From Echinarachnius parma (Eukaryota > Echinodermata > Echinoidea > Clypeasteroida > Echinarachniidae): a stretch of 64,000 bases of DNA. Under the pieces are notes generated by a model. The model was given only the letters and a program-made list of their open reading frames with translations, was not told the DNA's origin and made no database searches. The stretch covers positions 132,001 to 196,000 of the forward strand of contig JBAMJV010001299.1 in NCBI GenBank assembly GCA_037951105.1. The letters are read 5' to 3'. Below, in pieces: positions 24,658 through 37,599 of this stretch. The translations under genes and the position numbers were made by a program. Within the stretch, counting starts at the first letter, position 1, and each line of letters opens with the position of its first letter.

Positions 24658-26887
24658 ATGGCCGCCGCAGATGCTGCCCCCTCAGAGCAAGGCCCAGGTC
24701 GTCCCACACCCGGTCTGCTCAACCTACGCACACTAGCCATCAACAGGGGGCGTCTGACCAAAGGGGAAACCAACGAAGCTGAACGCATCGCAGCAGACCA
24801 ACAAATGCTCCTGGGCAGAGAACTGCAGGGCACAGAGTTCAGACACGCAGCACGGAACGTCCTCGCACTTACCCTCTATCATACAGGTAAAAAAGACGAT
24901 GCTATCGAACAGTGGAAACAAACTGTCCTGGAAGATAGGTCAAACTTGAATGCTCTCCAAGATCTTGTTACATGTTATGAGAAAATACAAACTGTAGAGG
25001 CCGACAGGTATAGGTCCATGCTGACTAATGTACAACAAAATATCGAACAGGGAAGTCAAGAGGAAAAGCGAAAAGTGTATGCACGTTGCCAGGCTGAGCA
25101 GGCATATGCTCTGCGTAACAACCTGCAAACTAAAGTTTGGGTCAATTCTGATCTTAGACAGCAGCAGGTTGATGCATTCAAAGATGCTCTTTCGCTAGGG
25201 CAAGATTCAGTGAGCCAAGATGAGCGCAGCTACTGGCATTACCACATTGGCTTGGAATACACAAAATTAGCTAATGCTCAGTTTCGCTCGCAAAAATTTG
25301 ACTGCTACAAGAGCTCCGTTAAAACAGCAGTAGAGCATTTAATCACAGGTGATGACTTGGACACAAAATGTTGTACATTAAAGGCACAATTTTGGTGTGC
25401 ACTTGGCAATATGTTCACTCCAAATAAAAATCTATGTGAACATCAAGAAATTTTGAAGTCAGTCATATCAAAGTTAAATGTACATTCTGACATGAAGCAA
25501 AAACTTCAGAATCCAGAGCTTTGCTATGAAGAGGCTCTCAAACATGAAGAGGATAATCAAGCATGGATTTATGCCAAATTAGGTCTGTATCATTTCAAGC
25601 AATATGGTACAGCTCAGTTGAAGAAAGCCATTGCTGCCCTGAACTATCTCCTTGGTTGACTCTCTCCCAGACAATGACCCTGCAAAGGGAACATGCAGAT
25701 TGGCTTACCCTCACAGAGCGAATGCTTACATCAAAATGGGTCAAAATAAAAAAATAAAACACCTAAAAATCAATTTCTTTGAACTTGCTATCAAAGATTC
25801 AATTAAAGCAGTCGAGCTCAACCCTAATCCCAGTGCTCTGATTTCTCGAGGAGAAGCATACTATGAGCGGGCCCAGCTGCATGAGAATGGAAAAGAGAGA
25901 GACAAACTCATCCAAAAAGCATTGATCAGTTTCAAAGAAGCTGGTGAAATATCTGATGGTGAAAGCCTATCTGACTTGCACTTTAAGTCAGCTCGATGTC
26001 TGAAGCTAAAGGATGATCAGAAGTCTGCAACTGCTGCATACAAGAAGGCATTCACTAGATCAGGACCTACAAGTAATCTGTTCATGAAACAAGTCGCTTT
26101 CTGCTTTCTCTGCTGCATGTTTGACTTTCACACGTCAAAGGGAGAACCTGAAACTCTCAAGCAAGATGCAGCATTCTGGCTCAAGTCTGTCTTGGATGGT
26201 TTGAAGGAAAAACCTGCCTTACTCAAAGAACTTCTGAAAGATCTATTTAAAAAGGGGTACAGTGAAAAACTTCTCTGTACATTGAAGTTCATGGTAGACA
26301 AAGATGTGAATGCATATTGTCTAACAGTAGATGGGTGGCTATCATGTGCTCTGCAAATAAATGATACTCATGTTAAGACAAAAGTGGAAAACCTGAAATG
26401 GGAATTCCAAGCGAAAAGGCAAAATGCGTACCCAGCTTGTTTGGAAACAGCACAGAATGAAGGCTGTAAATATGACTTCTGCATTATTAATGATGAAGAT
26501 TCTTCCGTGGATAAGTGGGTGCAGCACTATGTTCTGTGGGATTTAGAGGAAACCTACAGCTTAAAAGGTTGCTATCACAAGAGAGATAGTCCCCTGGGGA
26601 AGCTGGAAACAGAGGCTCACACAGATAACATGTCATCCAGCGCTTATGTACTGGTTGTGATCAGTTCTGGTTTTCATAGTCGTCCGTGGTGCAACCATCT
26701 AGCTAGCATGGCTTGTGAACACAAGAAACCAACAAGAGTCGTTGTCTTGCTGAAGGAGTCAATCAGTGTGCCAACAACCCTCCAACATCTCCGCTGTTTT
26801 GATTTCAGTGATCAGGAAGACCTGCACACATTGGCAGGGTATCTCAACCCACAAAACAGGGATGTATTTGGTCAGGTCAGAAATTAA
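24658..26887 (+). pseudogene. Gene 2: TPR–TIR paralogue broken by a 5-base deletion
   Basis: Frame opens at ATG 24658 (acceptor AG 24633–24634) and encodes 333 residues of the TPR region. It stops at TGA 25657–25659. Alignment with genes 1, 3 and 4 shows five bases missing at ~25643 (between GCCCTGAAC and TATCTCC). The paralogous frame then continues open from ~25652 to the stop at 26887, including an intact TIR domain (box 1 YDFCIINDEDSS, box 2 GCYHKRDSPLGK, box 3 FHSRPWC). An earlier in-frame ATG at 24628 lies before the acceptor AG, so it would be intronic. The second half has no other stop, so the lesion is recent, or an assembly error. If real, the gene could make a truncated TPR-only protein. 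A 9-base in-frame insertion at ~25605 is also unique to this copy. The N-terminal half groups with genes 3 and 5, while the C-terminal half and 3' flank group with genes 1 and 4. Confidence 0.85.
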
Positions 26888-27311
26888 TCTGTTCCCGAAT
26901 GATCAAGATATCTACTTTGGAAACCACTACAAAAATCTCTTAAATCTAAAATAGGTAGAATGCATCTGAAGCTCAGTCATGGCATACAACTTTCTCCACA
27001 ATCAAGCAACTACTTCACATAACTGTAACTCCTTCTCCCAAAATTAATTAGTAGAAGGATCTTTTAAATCCTTTGCATATTTACAAAATAGAGAGCTCTC
27101 TAGAACACTTGACAGTGGAAATATCACAATAAAAACAAATTATATCAAATGAAATAAACAAAACAAGCAAGGCTTTTAAAATGAACTTGCCTTTATACTG
27201 GTGGCCCAGTAGGTTTAATGAAATCAAAGATGTTGTGATTGTTGGTGGTCTGAAGCTTGTATTGGTCATAAGTCTTAATATCAACATTGTAATATAATGA
27301 CTCAGAATTAA

Positions 27312-27317
27312 AATAAA
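27312..27317 (+). terminator. Likely polyadenylation signal, gene 2
   Basis: AATAAA in the conserved 3' block, 425 bases after the stop of the paralogous frame. Confidence 0.5.
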
Positions 27318-27778
27318 TGAGAGCATTTTTACATGCGGAAGGTATGGAAAATAGTAAAGTAGAAACTTGACTTATATATGTTTATTTTAAAATCAAATGT
27401 TCTGCATAATGTACATACTGTAACTCTAATCCAATACATGAAATTAAATGAAAAAAATAAGATGCACTTATTGCCAATTATCAAATAAACACTAACAATA
27501 TTCACAATTTAGAACCAAGATGGAAGATATTCAAAATTAGAATCATACATGTTGATACATTCTTTCAATTACTTGATGTTTGTGAAAAGATTACTGATTG
27601 GCTCATTTGTAGCCTGTGTTTGGGATGGAATCTTTAAGTTTTTCTGGGTTAGTTTCCTCTAGCCTTTTAACAAGCCCTTGTGTCTAAATGTCAGAGACAA
27701 ATAAATGGTGACAAGTTAGGACCTCATATACACAGCGGTGCAGGCATGCAGTCTTTTAAAATCCAATCTGCTCATTAA

Positions 27779-29576
27779 TGTGGCGTTCCCACTGTCATGC
27801 GATCCGTTACGAATGCCACGATTGGCCATTCGTAGCTGATCGGGGAGTAATCGTGGTGATCCTATCAGATATTATCAGATCGTAAGGTCAGTCGTGGCAA
27901 TTTCTACGATCAACACGATAAATTGTCAATCGTGATCAAAGCATTGGATCGTAACAAAGCGCATCTAATAGTGCTTCCAAATCGTGGTGATCGGGATAGA
28001 AAAGACAAACACCACGCTCTGTTATGATGTGATGCGACCTCCCACGATCTGTCACAATCGGTGACGCTCTGTCGGGTACCATTGCTCACGACCTGACACG
28101 AATGACTCACAAGCAGATACGAGTTGATACAAGTAAATGCGAGTAAATGCGAGTAGATACGAGAAGTCACGCTTTTTCACGGACGTTCACGATCTGTTAC
28201 GGAGTTCTCGCGGCCATTATACCAGACAAGATTGAATGCGCGTCATTCAGCGATCTACACTTGAAGAGAGCACATCTTTAATATCAACTTGCTTTTGCTA
28301 GTAATTTTCGCGAAGGCGTCATCCCCCAGGATGAAGAAGTGCATGTCTTGATGGCCATCAGGGCTTGCAGTCAGAGGGCAGGGTGGGGGGAGGGGGGGGG
28401 GGGGGGGGGGGGGGAGTCCTAGGGCTTCCTCTTCCAGGCCGTTGAACAGCTCAGAGTCGCCAAATATCTGAGCATCGGACATGTGTCAGTTTCCATCAAG
28501 CTTGATCCACACAAACTTGCAATCTGCATCCACCATAGCCAGGAGTGGTATCAGAAAAAAGCCTTTGTAATTGTAGTACAGACTGCCAGTGTGGGGTGGC
28601 TCTTGATAGCAATGTGTTTGCCATCCAGGGCCCCAATGGTGTGGGGGGTGGTCCATCTCTGCTCAAACTTGTTAGCTACGGCTGTCCAGGCTTCAGGGGT
28701 CACAGGCAGGATAAACAACTCATCTTTGTACGCTTGTACAATTGCCTGGCACACTTCTGGAACCATCTCTGAGATGCTGGACACTCCACACCTGAAGGCA
28801 TACGCAATGGACCGATAGTTGTCTCTAGTAAAAAGGTGCCTCAGTGTCACTGCCAGTTTCAGTCCAGGTAAGAGGGGTTGCCTGAAACTGGAGAGTTCTT
28901 TCTCGATTGCTGGGGCCACCCTCTGCAAGACTGCAGCTCTCCTGGCCCTTTGTGGTTGGGGTTGTGGCTGGTCTGGCTGCTGCTCGTCTTCTTCCTCTCT
29001 GGCGATAATGTAAGCATACAGTAATACTGCAAATGTCATGTTGTCATCATCTTTAACTCCTGCCATCATCAATGGTTGTGGGTTGTAGTGTTCACTTCAA
29101 GAAACAATGAAGCCCATGGTCAGTCGGGCTGTATATATATCCGTCGGAGTCCAATCGTAGCTCAAATCATGATCACTCTTGATCCTCATCATGAAAGACA
29201 TCGCGACCACAATCGTATCCTATCGCAACAGAGCACATCGGGTCGTGATAAACGTATCGGAAGGTATCCGAACGTATCTGCACGTACCCGATCGTCCCAA
29301 ATCAGGGACCTCGATCGTGATGGTCGTGTCAAAGACCCAATCTTGGACTCAATCGGGACAATCCTATTGGAACGTATATGATCGTATCTAAACGGGAGAC
29401 AAGATAGTGATAGATCGTGTCACCTGAAATTGACCAATCGTGGCCATATCGCACCAGAACGTATCGACTTGCATCACCTCGTACCTAAACCTGAAATTTC
29501 AGAGAAGTTCCACGATCAGCTACGAATGGCCAATCATGGCGTTCGTAACGGATCGCATGACAGTGGGAACGCCGCA
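27779..29576. mobile_element. PIF/Harbinger DNA transposon, 1.8 kb
   Basis: Inverted ends of ~60 bases beginning TGYGGCGTTCCCACTG, flanked by TAA (27776–27778 and 29577–29579), the target typical of the superfamily. The equivalent place after gene 1 (~16203) has no insertion. Carries a decayed transposase on the minus strand. Confidence 0.88.
28255..29072 (-). pseudogene. Decayed PIF/Harbinger transposase (HARBI1-like, DDE superfamily 4)
   Basis: The minus-strand frame 29072–28551 reads [19 protein letters not shown] and [20 protein letters not shown], the signature around the first catalytic Asp of Harbinger transposases. It breaks at ~28551. The related frame resumes at ~28482 ([18 protein letters not shown]), then runs into a long oligo-G/C tract (28381–28414) and later residues ([10 protein letters not shown]) that hold the second Asp region. 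The rest of the catalytic core and any Myb-like partner protein are missing, so it cannot be autonomous. Confidence 0.85.
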
Positions 29577-30081
29577 TAATATTCACATCTCTGGTTGGAC
29601 TGCATTGTAAATAAGTACAGCTAGACTTGACACATTCAATGAGCGTCGATGTTGTTATTGTTGTCCCCAGTCACTCTTCACTGACTTGCACCTATAGAGC
29701 ACTAGTCAAGATTCTTGACCCGTTTTGAAGTTGCATGTACACAAACCGCACTGAGACCACTCAACGCGCGCTATATACATGTACCAAGCAGTGATATACT
29801 CATGCCCCTGTACAAAACATGTATGCGGATTCAAACAGTATATGTTGTTCTAAATTGTTCGGGTTCTTTCATTATAGAAATGTATGCACGTCTAGTCTGA
29901 TGAACACAACTTAATACGAGTCAAATAAAATGTACTTTTGTGTGGACATATGGAAAAAATGATGTAACACTACAACCAAAAAGGGTACGATGGCTGAGAA
30001 AACAACATTAACGAAAAAATCGTAACATTGACTTTGTTTAAACCATTTTTACTGTATAAAGATGTAGAGTAGGCCACTATA

Positions 30082-30611
30082 CAGGGTGGCCCAAAAAAAA
30101 CGGAACGGGGCACTTCCCAAAATATAGTACCAACATATTTATGTCCATTTGATAGGGTGTCTTTTCCAATGAAAAATGATACCAAGAACAGTAATTTTGG
30201 TCGTGTAGTTTTTGTTTTAGGACGCTGTGAGTGAGACCATGTCAGGTGCCTATTTTTGTCAATTTGTACCTAGTCAATGCCAGTTAAATTGCACTCCGTG
30301 CCCGTAATACCATTCAACGAACACGCCCATTCTCTCGGCACACGGCTGAGTGCACACTAACAATGGCGCGCCTCGTTGAACGATATGAAAGGCGGTACGT
30401 GCGATCTATCAAGCACTGGCTCGGTAAAAATTGACAAAAAAGAGAACCTGACATGGTGTCACTCACAGCGCCCTAAAACAAAAACTACACGACCAAATTG
30501 ACTGTTCTTGGTATCGTTGTTCATTTGAAAAGACACCCTATCCGATGGACATAATACATTTGTTACTATAATTTGGGAAGTGCCCCGTTCCGTTTTTTTT
30601 GGGCCACCCTG
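30082..30611. mobile_element. 530 bp foldback element with CAGGGTGGCCCAAAA ends (mariner-like)
   Basis: Perfectly matching ends CAGGGTGGCCCAAAAAAAAC flanked by TA (30080–30081 and 30612–30613). The inverted arms continue, with mismatches, for well over 150 bases each. No coding sequence. Confidence 0.82.
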
Positions 30612-30844
30612 TATAATCATTGTATCATGATTGTTTATTTCCATGCCCATTAATGTGAGTTTATTATCGTATACATGAATTAAAAGAATCTTCCTGCTAA
30701 ACAAATTATCAATTTGACTGTGAGTTGAGGTAAGCGATACTGTCTATGCCACTGTATTTGATTTTCCTTATATTTCCCTAGGGTTAAAAATATAAGATAA
30801 ACAGTTTTCGATCATTGCTCACTTCTGTATTAATTTAGTATTAA

Positions 30845-31399
30845 AGGGATAGTTGAGTTCTGGTAAGGAGAGTACAGTTTGGGTGAAACTGAATTTTAGT
30901 AACCAAAACCTGCATCATTACATTACAAACTAATAGTTATAACTAGAAAGGAACACAAAATTACAAATGACGTAGTAAAGATCATGATATCATTAAAAAA
31001 GAGCCATTAAAACGTAAGAGGGCGCTCTCTAAACACTCATCGGTTTCAACCATTTTGAATAAAATATTGTGCATGTGATGCTTTGTTGAAATAGTGATTA
31101 GATAGAGAAATAACCAACAACTATTTAAATACCTATTTTGTAAATTTTTGAAAAGAGGAAGCATTTTTTTGAATTTTTAACGGCTGGTTCAAAATTCTCT
31201 AATAAACCTGGGGCCCCAGGTTTATTACAAATTGTTATATTTATGGATATTTCAGCCGTCTCTGAACCGATTTTGGATCAAACAAAGATGATTTTATTAT
31301 TTAAATATTATGCTCTTTCAAATTTTACACTCAGTTTTTCATTACCTCACAAAAAAAAAAGTAGTCTAGCGCCCTCTCTACCAAAACTCAACTATCCCT
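30845..31399. mobile_element. Family B TTAA-type MITE
   Basis: Ends AGGGATAGTTGAGTTCTGGT / complement, TTAA at 30841–30844 and 31400–31403. Shares the GGTTTCAACCATTTT and GGGGCCCC-centred internal blocks with other family B copies. Confidence 0.8.
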
Positions 31400-31403
31400 T
31401 TAA

Positions 31404-34400
31404 CATTGACAAAATGCAAAGCACACAGAAAAAAAGTATTAGTGCATTTTTGTCAGTAGCATCATTTTATAATTATTAATAAAATCGCTTTATTCAACTG
31501 TATATATTGTAATATATTCTATATTTAGGCCTATTATATATTTGCATTTCATAGTCTACTATTATAAATTTGCTATATGTGCATTTTATTATCAAGCTGT
31601 GAAATAAAAACATGTTTTACTTCTATCATAATTATTTATCAAAAACATATACCAAAGATACACTATCAAGAACTAATTTTTTTTTACTGTGTTCTATTGT
31701 TTTATTACTTTTGTTTATACCATTTTAAAAACTTTCCAAAATAACATTGAATGCCATTTGAAGACTTCCAAATAAAAAGTGTGTAACGTTATAAATAGTC
31801 TAAACATTTCAATGCACTTTTTGTACATAACTAAACATGCAAGTTCATGTTGTTTGTATGACACGTGACTTAAAATGACACGTGGCACATTAAACAACGA
31901 TATGATGCGGTCAAATTTGGTATCAAACGATGCACAAGACTCTACAGAATGATATCATTATAAATGTATTTTAGTGTTATTGTGAAAATAGCAGAGACAA
32001 ACCTTCATGAACCCTAAGGATTTAAGCCGCTATTTACGTACATTAGGGGTTAAATCGTTCATACGCGTTTTGTGGACTTCCAGTACCTAAATTGCGAGGT
32101 TGTCCACCTAGGTTGTGATCCTAGAATGTCCTAGAAGACATTTCTGGTGCACAACCTTTTATAACATTCCATGTTTGATATCCTAAAAAAGGGGGGTGTT
32201 TGCAAAGTCCATTATTAATATCATCATTATGTTAAACATTAGCTACGTTATTTGTTGAAGACTATAGATTCTGGTACTATGTATAATAATACATTTTGAC
32301 AGGTTATGTGTTGTATTTTTGTATATTGTTGTTATAATTGATTTCTGAAGTAGTTGTAGACTAAATGCAGTTATTTCATTATTGATACAAAGTTCATTAA
32401 GTGAGAAGAGAAATACATAAATCTTCATTGTAAAGTGAATATCAATTATGTATTGTTAAGAAATGTAAGTTAGAGGAGAAGCTATAACATGAAACCAACA
32501 ACGTATGAGTGTGTTGTCTTTGTAACCAATTTGTATAGAAAATTACTAATATATGAGCCTGAAATTCTAGGGGACCAGGGGCTAAATTTCAGGCTTTTGC
32601 TGGAAAGTTTGTACTTGATTTGCCTTTGTTACATCTTATTATTGTTTTATAATGCAAAATATGTACATCGTATTAAATATGCATTTATGGAAGATTTCTT
32701 GTAGTCAGACATTTATTTCAGTAATGATACATGTAAATTTGCTAAATTACAATGTATAATTAAAGATTTTAAACTCCTTACCGTTTAAACCATGTATTAA
32801 TATTCATGTTCATGTGTGTGAGGGGTTTACTTCCGATCGTTATGTAATCAAAATTTGTGTTGAATAGTAATGTTCATTACTATATTAGATACGCAATTCT
32901 GTTAATTATCATTTACCAAAGATTCAAACTGAATAACATTTCTAAAAATTCAATATTTTATGAGGTTCTGTTTTATGGAATCAAATACCACCTGATTGGA
33001 AAAATGCACCTACTCTCAATAGTTTAAAACAATTTTATAAAGATTATCTTTTGAACAAGTATTTATAATATTTCAATGATTGATACAATTAATGAGCACT
33101 TTGTTATGTTGAAATCTGAAAGATTAATTGTTATGTTATGTTTTAAATAGTTGTATACAATGCAGGAATTTTAGGGTGCTACTTTTCCAATCTGATGGAT
33201 ATCCAGACATTTTCCACATAATGCCCTATGGTAATTTTAGGGGCTACCTACTGATTTCATGGGGCTATTAAAAAAATTAGGGGGTAAAATTGGCCTCAGC
33301 GTATATTCTCATCAGGGGTCAACGATAATATAAGGCTTCATGCACTTTTTGTTGACCCCACATTCTCATCATTTGTAGTTTTGTACCCTTTCGTTTGTGT
33401 TTGTCATTGTTTATGTTTACTTGTTTTCTACATATGGTATTATATAATAATGTTAATGTATTTTATATACTGTTTATTGTATTTTGCCTGTATGAAGAAG
33501 AATCATGAAATAAATTGAAATTGAAAACAAAATATTTGAATGAATAAAAAAGAAATGTATTTCTGATTGCATTTAAAAGTTCATGCCACAGTCACAACTA
33601 CCCGTAAAAGACTTGCTGTTAAGAGCCATGTAACGCCATTTTTGTAAAATGCTGTGGAATGTGGCTATTTCATGACAGATAATAATTGATCCTCATTATA
33701 AAAATATCAATATTGTTAAATGTACTTTTTCTTTTCTTCTTTTTTCTAGCACTAACATTTACATACAGTGTATGCGCTATATAAATATATATCATTTTAT
33801 ATTATTGTTATTATTATTATCATTATAGAGTTCAACCCTGTATTTATGAAATCAACTAAAACTAAATACATGTAGATTCATAAAATGTACACAATTTGTT
33901 TAGTTACTCATGTCGATGACATGTGTACAGAAGGGAAACTTTCATCAATATGTTGATCAACAATATGTTTTGAAAAGGGGCCCTATTCAGACATGAGTGG
34001 CCTTTGAGGAGTTCCAATGAAACCATTATATTGTTACACTCTAATTAATTATCTAATTGCATGTACAGTGTATTATGAAATTTGATTACTTTCCGTGCCT
34101 GACTGGTCTATAATTAAGGACATAAAGGTTCATTTCTAGCATTGCCTACACACAAAACAAGATTATCATAGTATGTATAGTGATCTTACTAATATATTCA
34201 CATTGGTGAATCTGTATTCATCCTTGTACCTGGGCCATTCTTTGAAAAGCAAAACTTTCGGGAAAAAATGAAAAAAAATTTCCAGTTGTTTTGTTCCATT
34301 ATGATTCTTGGAAAGATCAATGTCCAACGTTCCATGAGATATAACGCTTTACAATGAATCAAGACATTTTCATACTCATTTGCATAAATTTACATATTTC

Positions 34401-34619
34401 AATATTTAAAACCAAATCATAACTCAGAAAATGATCAAGATATTTAAAAGGGTATAAAGCACGCAATATTCCTCTTATTCTCCTGTTCATGTTGATAACA
34501 CTTTGTTAAAATTGAACCTTGTGTTCCTTCCTATGCCTAATATTAGTCATGATATTAGAGACTGCTTTGTATGATGTGATTATGTATTCAACATACAATC
34601 TTTTAGTTGCTAACTAGGG
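31404..34619. repeat. Spacer upstream of gene 3, no gene seen
   Basis: From ~32230 it matches other unit spacers; 33540–34620 is close to 58255–59830. 33176–33300 has a remnant of the GGGGCTA element family. No credible frame. Confidence 0.6.
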
Positions 34620-34623
34620 TTAA

Positions 34624-35159
34624 AGGGGTAGTTTAGTTTTGGAAGAGAGGGCGCTGCAGATCACAATTTTTTTGTGAGGTAATGAAAAACTGAGTGTCGA
34701 ATTTGAGAGAACATGCAATTTTAATGGCAGAATAAACTTTATTTGGTCAAAATCGACCCAGAAACGGCTGAAATATCAATAAATATATCTGATCTTATAA
34801 TTATTTGGGGCCCAAATAATTAGATGATTTTTAGAAAAAAAAATTAAAATGCTTGCACTTTTTCAAAAATTTTAAAAAGCGTTTTTTAAATAGTTGTTGA
34901 TGATCTCGCTATTTAATCATTATATCAATAAAACATCACATGCATAATTTTGTATGAAAAATGGTTGAAACCAATGCCTTTTTAAAAAGCGCCCTCTTAT
35001 GTTTCAATGGCTCTTTTTGAATGATAACAGGCTTTTTACTTAGTCGTTTGTAATTTTGTATACCTTTCGAGCATGGTGGAGTTATAACTATTAGTTTATA
35101 ATGTTACTGTGCAGGTTTTGGCTACTTAAGTTCAGCCTTACCAAAACTAAACTACCCCT
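34624..35159. mobile_element. Family B TTAA-type MITE upstream of gene 3
   Basis: Ends AGGGGTAGTTTAGTTTTGG / complement; TTAA at 34620–34623 and 35160–35163. The gene 5 spacer preserves the empty site (CTAGGGTTAACTTTTAAAGG at ~59831). Confidence 0.85.
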
Positions 35160-35633
35160 TTAACTTGTAAAGGTACTTATTAAAGGGTAAACCAGCAAAC
35201 CCTAGTTGAGGACTAGGAAGACTGTTTGTAGCACACTAAACTGTACCAGTTAAAATACATTGAGCATGGAACTATTTAGCTAGCGGGGTTTTATGAATAT
35301 GGGCCCTGGAGCTCTTTTGACGTGTGACATCAGTGGTTTCTACTGGAGCTCTTTTGATTGTTATGAAATGAGGAAGCTGGATTGGTGCATTGGTAAAAGC
35401 CAAGGGCACTCAGCTGAAGAACAATCAATATGATAAATATTGATACGGCAATGTCAGTGGTTCCAACTGGGCCTTTTCAAAATCAACCATGCAACAATAA
35501 AAACATCTATCTGGCTTCCGACTATCAATAGATCTGCGTAGTCACAACACAACATGAAACACATCACAATGGATTATGTTTTTTTTCCAGTCATATTCTG
35601 AGCCTAATAATCTGTGAACAGCCAATTACAAAT

Positions 35634-35790
35634 AAGATTGTATGGAAATGATGTTCGTGCACATCGTTCATGTGATATACATGTAGACTGACTTGCAAAT
35701 TCAATGTTTTGGATTCTCCAATGTTTTTTGTGAACTCTGACGATTGAATGACAGAACAACACTAGCTCACCTACAGTATAACCTGAAATG
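35634..35790 (+). promoter_or_regulatory. Gene 3 promoter and exon 1 (kappaB site deleted)
   Basis: Conserved TGTATGGAAATGATG, GTGATATAC and TTCTCCAATG blocks, ending ACCTGAAATG|GTAAGT at 35790. About 390 bases upstream (35390–35415) the sequence aligns with the gene 5 promoter, but ~16 bases containing the GGGAATTCCC site are missing. Confidence 0.68.
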
Positions 35791-36296
35791 GTAAGTAAAA
35801 CTGGGTGCGATGATGTGATCAGTTGGCTAAAATGTATCTGGTGGCCAGCTACCTAATGCACTGAAAGTTCATTGGATACAACTACAAATTTGGAACATGT
35901 TGAATTGCCAAACTGATATGGAGATAAGTTACACATGTACATGTGCAGCACCTGATCAATCAACAGATGTTAACAGGAACACAATAATTATATAAATATG
36001 AACTAATTTTCATTAAAATACAGCTCTTAATTAGAACAAACTCCCACACAGAAATAACACAAAGAACGCTTTGAATGTCAGCTAGATGATACATGTATAT
36101 TTCATGTTTTTGTGACACTACTTTGATTTTTGAATTCCTTTTATGAAGGTTTTCCTTTTTGAGAGGAAAATAACAATTATGAAATTAAACCCTGATTTAT
36201 AAACGCACTTGAGAAAATATGCTTGCAAATTAAGAATATGTCGTATTGAAAAATGTCAAACTTAAGAGAAATGAATCAATTTTATCAAAAAGACTT

Positions 36297-36345
36297 GATG
36301 GTTGAGCACTAGTCTAGCAAGCCGGAGGTCTCAGGTTCGATTTGC
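36297..36345 (+). repeat. tRNA-like fragment in gene 3 intron
   Basis: GATGGTTGAGCACTAG and GGTCTCAGGTTCGAT resemble A- and B-box regions. A better preserved homologue is at 61012–61067. Truncated after the B-box. Confidence 0.5.
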
Positions 36346-36412
36346 TTATATTTACATAATCATCGATTTTATCATATCTTTGAAAAGATATATAATTGCT
36401 TGATATTGACAG

Positions 36413-36573
36413 GTCACATCGACTGGAATAGTACTATACGCAGACTCATCATCATCATCAAATTTGTCACCAACAAGTCGCAGACAAACTTCTACTTTGC
36501 AAGATCAAAGCTGAACCAAATGGGAATTCTTATGTGAGAATGATACCTCAGACAGACTAAAGCTTCTAAAAAG
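36413..36573 (+). other. Gene 3 non-coding exon 2
   Basis: Acceptor AG 36411–36412 (TTGATATTGACAG) and donor AAAAAG|GTAAC. Shares the GGAATAGTACTATA variant with gene 5's exon 2. Here the upstream ORF formed with exon 1 is the longest of the set, 34 codons. Confidence 0.74.
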
Positions 36574-36951
36574 GTAACAACCATGTACAATTACCCCCAG
36601 TGAAAAAAAACTTAAATGGGGGCAAAGGGCGAATTGCCCCGCAAACCCCTAAAATCGCACGGGGGGGGGGGGGGGGGGCGAAAAAATTAAATTTAAAATC
36701 GTCCCCTCGCAGTGAATATCACATAGTCCCACGCAAGCAAAATGTTCTTTTTATTTGATTTCAATATAGGACAGGATGTTTATGATAATTTATTACAATG
36801 GCTGAGAAAAACAAATATTAAACAAAAATGAAACCAAATAAATACAACATAGAAAAGCCTCAGTGAGCCCCAAAATAGTAAAATTAAAAAATAACCCTCG
36901 TGAAAAAAAAGTATCTTCTTTAGTTGATTTATTTTACCCCTCACCAAAAAA

Positions 36952-37101
36952 GACTGGAAATAGTACTATTTGCAGACTCATCATCATCATCAAATTCGTC
37001 ACCAACAAGTCGCAACATCTTCGCAAGATCAAAACTCAACTAAAAGGGAATATATTCTTCTGTGAGAATGATACCTCAGATAGACAAAAGCTTCTGAAAA
37101 G
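36952..37101 (+). repeat. Second, partial copy of exon 2 in gene 3 intron
   Basis: Repeats exon 2 from CTGGAAATAGTACTAT to the donor GAAAAG|GTAAC (GT at 37102). It lacks the TTGATATTGACAG acceptor and has internal deletions. It lies ~380 bases after the first donor. An open frame across it is incidental. Confidence 0.7.
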
Positions 37102-37183
37102 GTAACATACAATTACCTCTGACCTAAAAAAGAAGAAAACAGGTTCCCTATTGGCGAGGATTACGGTTAAAACAGACACAAAC

Positions 37184-37375
37184 AGGGCCTATCTCACTGG
37201 CGGAGACGTCGCCACGACTGATCAGTTGCGGTAGTCGCGGCGACTCTGGAGACCCGAAAATGGCTTGCAATCTCACCTAGGCGACGCAAAGGCAACGTCC
37301 GAGACGTCTCTGCGACGTCTCCGCGAAGTCGCGGGGACATCGCCAACTAGTCTCCAGGCCAGTGAGATAGGGCCT
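37184..37375. mobile_element. ~190 bp GC-rich MITE with GGCCTATCTCACTGGC ends, gene 3 intron
   Basis: Inverted ends GGCCTATCTCACTGG / GGCCCTATCTCACTGG around GAGACGTCGC-type repeats. Genes 1, 4 and 5 lack it in the homologous intron. Confidence 0.7.
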
Positions 37376-37599
37376 TTAGAGATGATATTCATATTAGGCG
37401 CTATAAAAATCGAACCTATTATTATTATATATTTATCGTAATAACAGCAAACAGAGACTGTAATGAAAACATTTAATCTATCCTGTGAAACTGACATTTT
37501 TATTGCTTGAGATGGTCAGAAGGATTAAAATCCTGACACAAACCTGACGGATAAGAAATTAACTTAGGGATATTTGCAAGGCATAATTCAGATGACTTG

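Noticed and set aside
24366..24782. 138-codon plus-strand frame before gene 2
   Set aside because: Out-of-frame reading through the duplicated start modules.
28551..28818. Plus-strand frames over the Harbinger transposase
   Set aside because: Antisense shadows of the minus-strand transposase.
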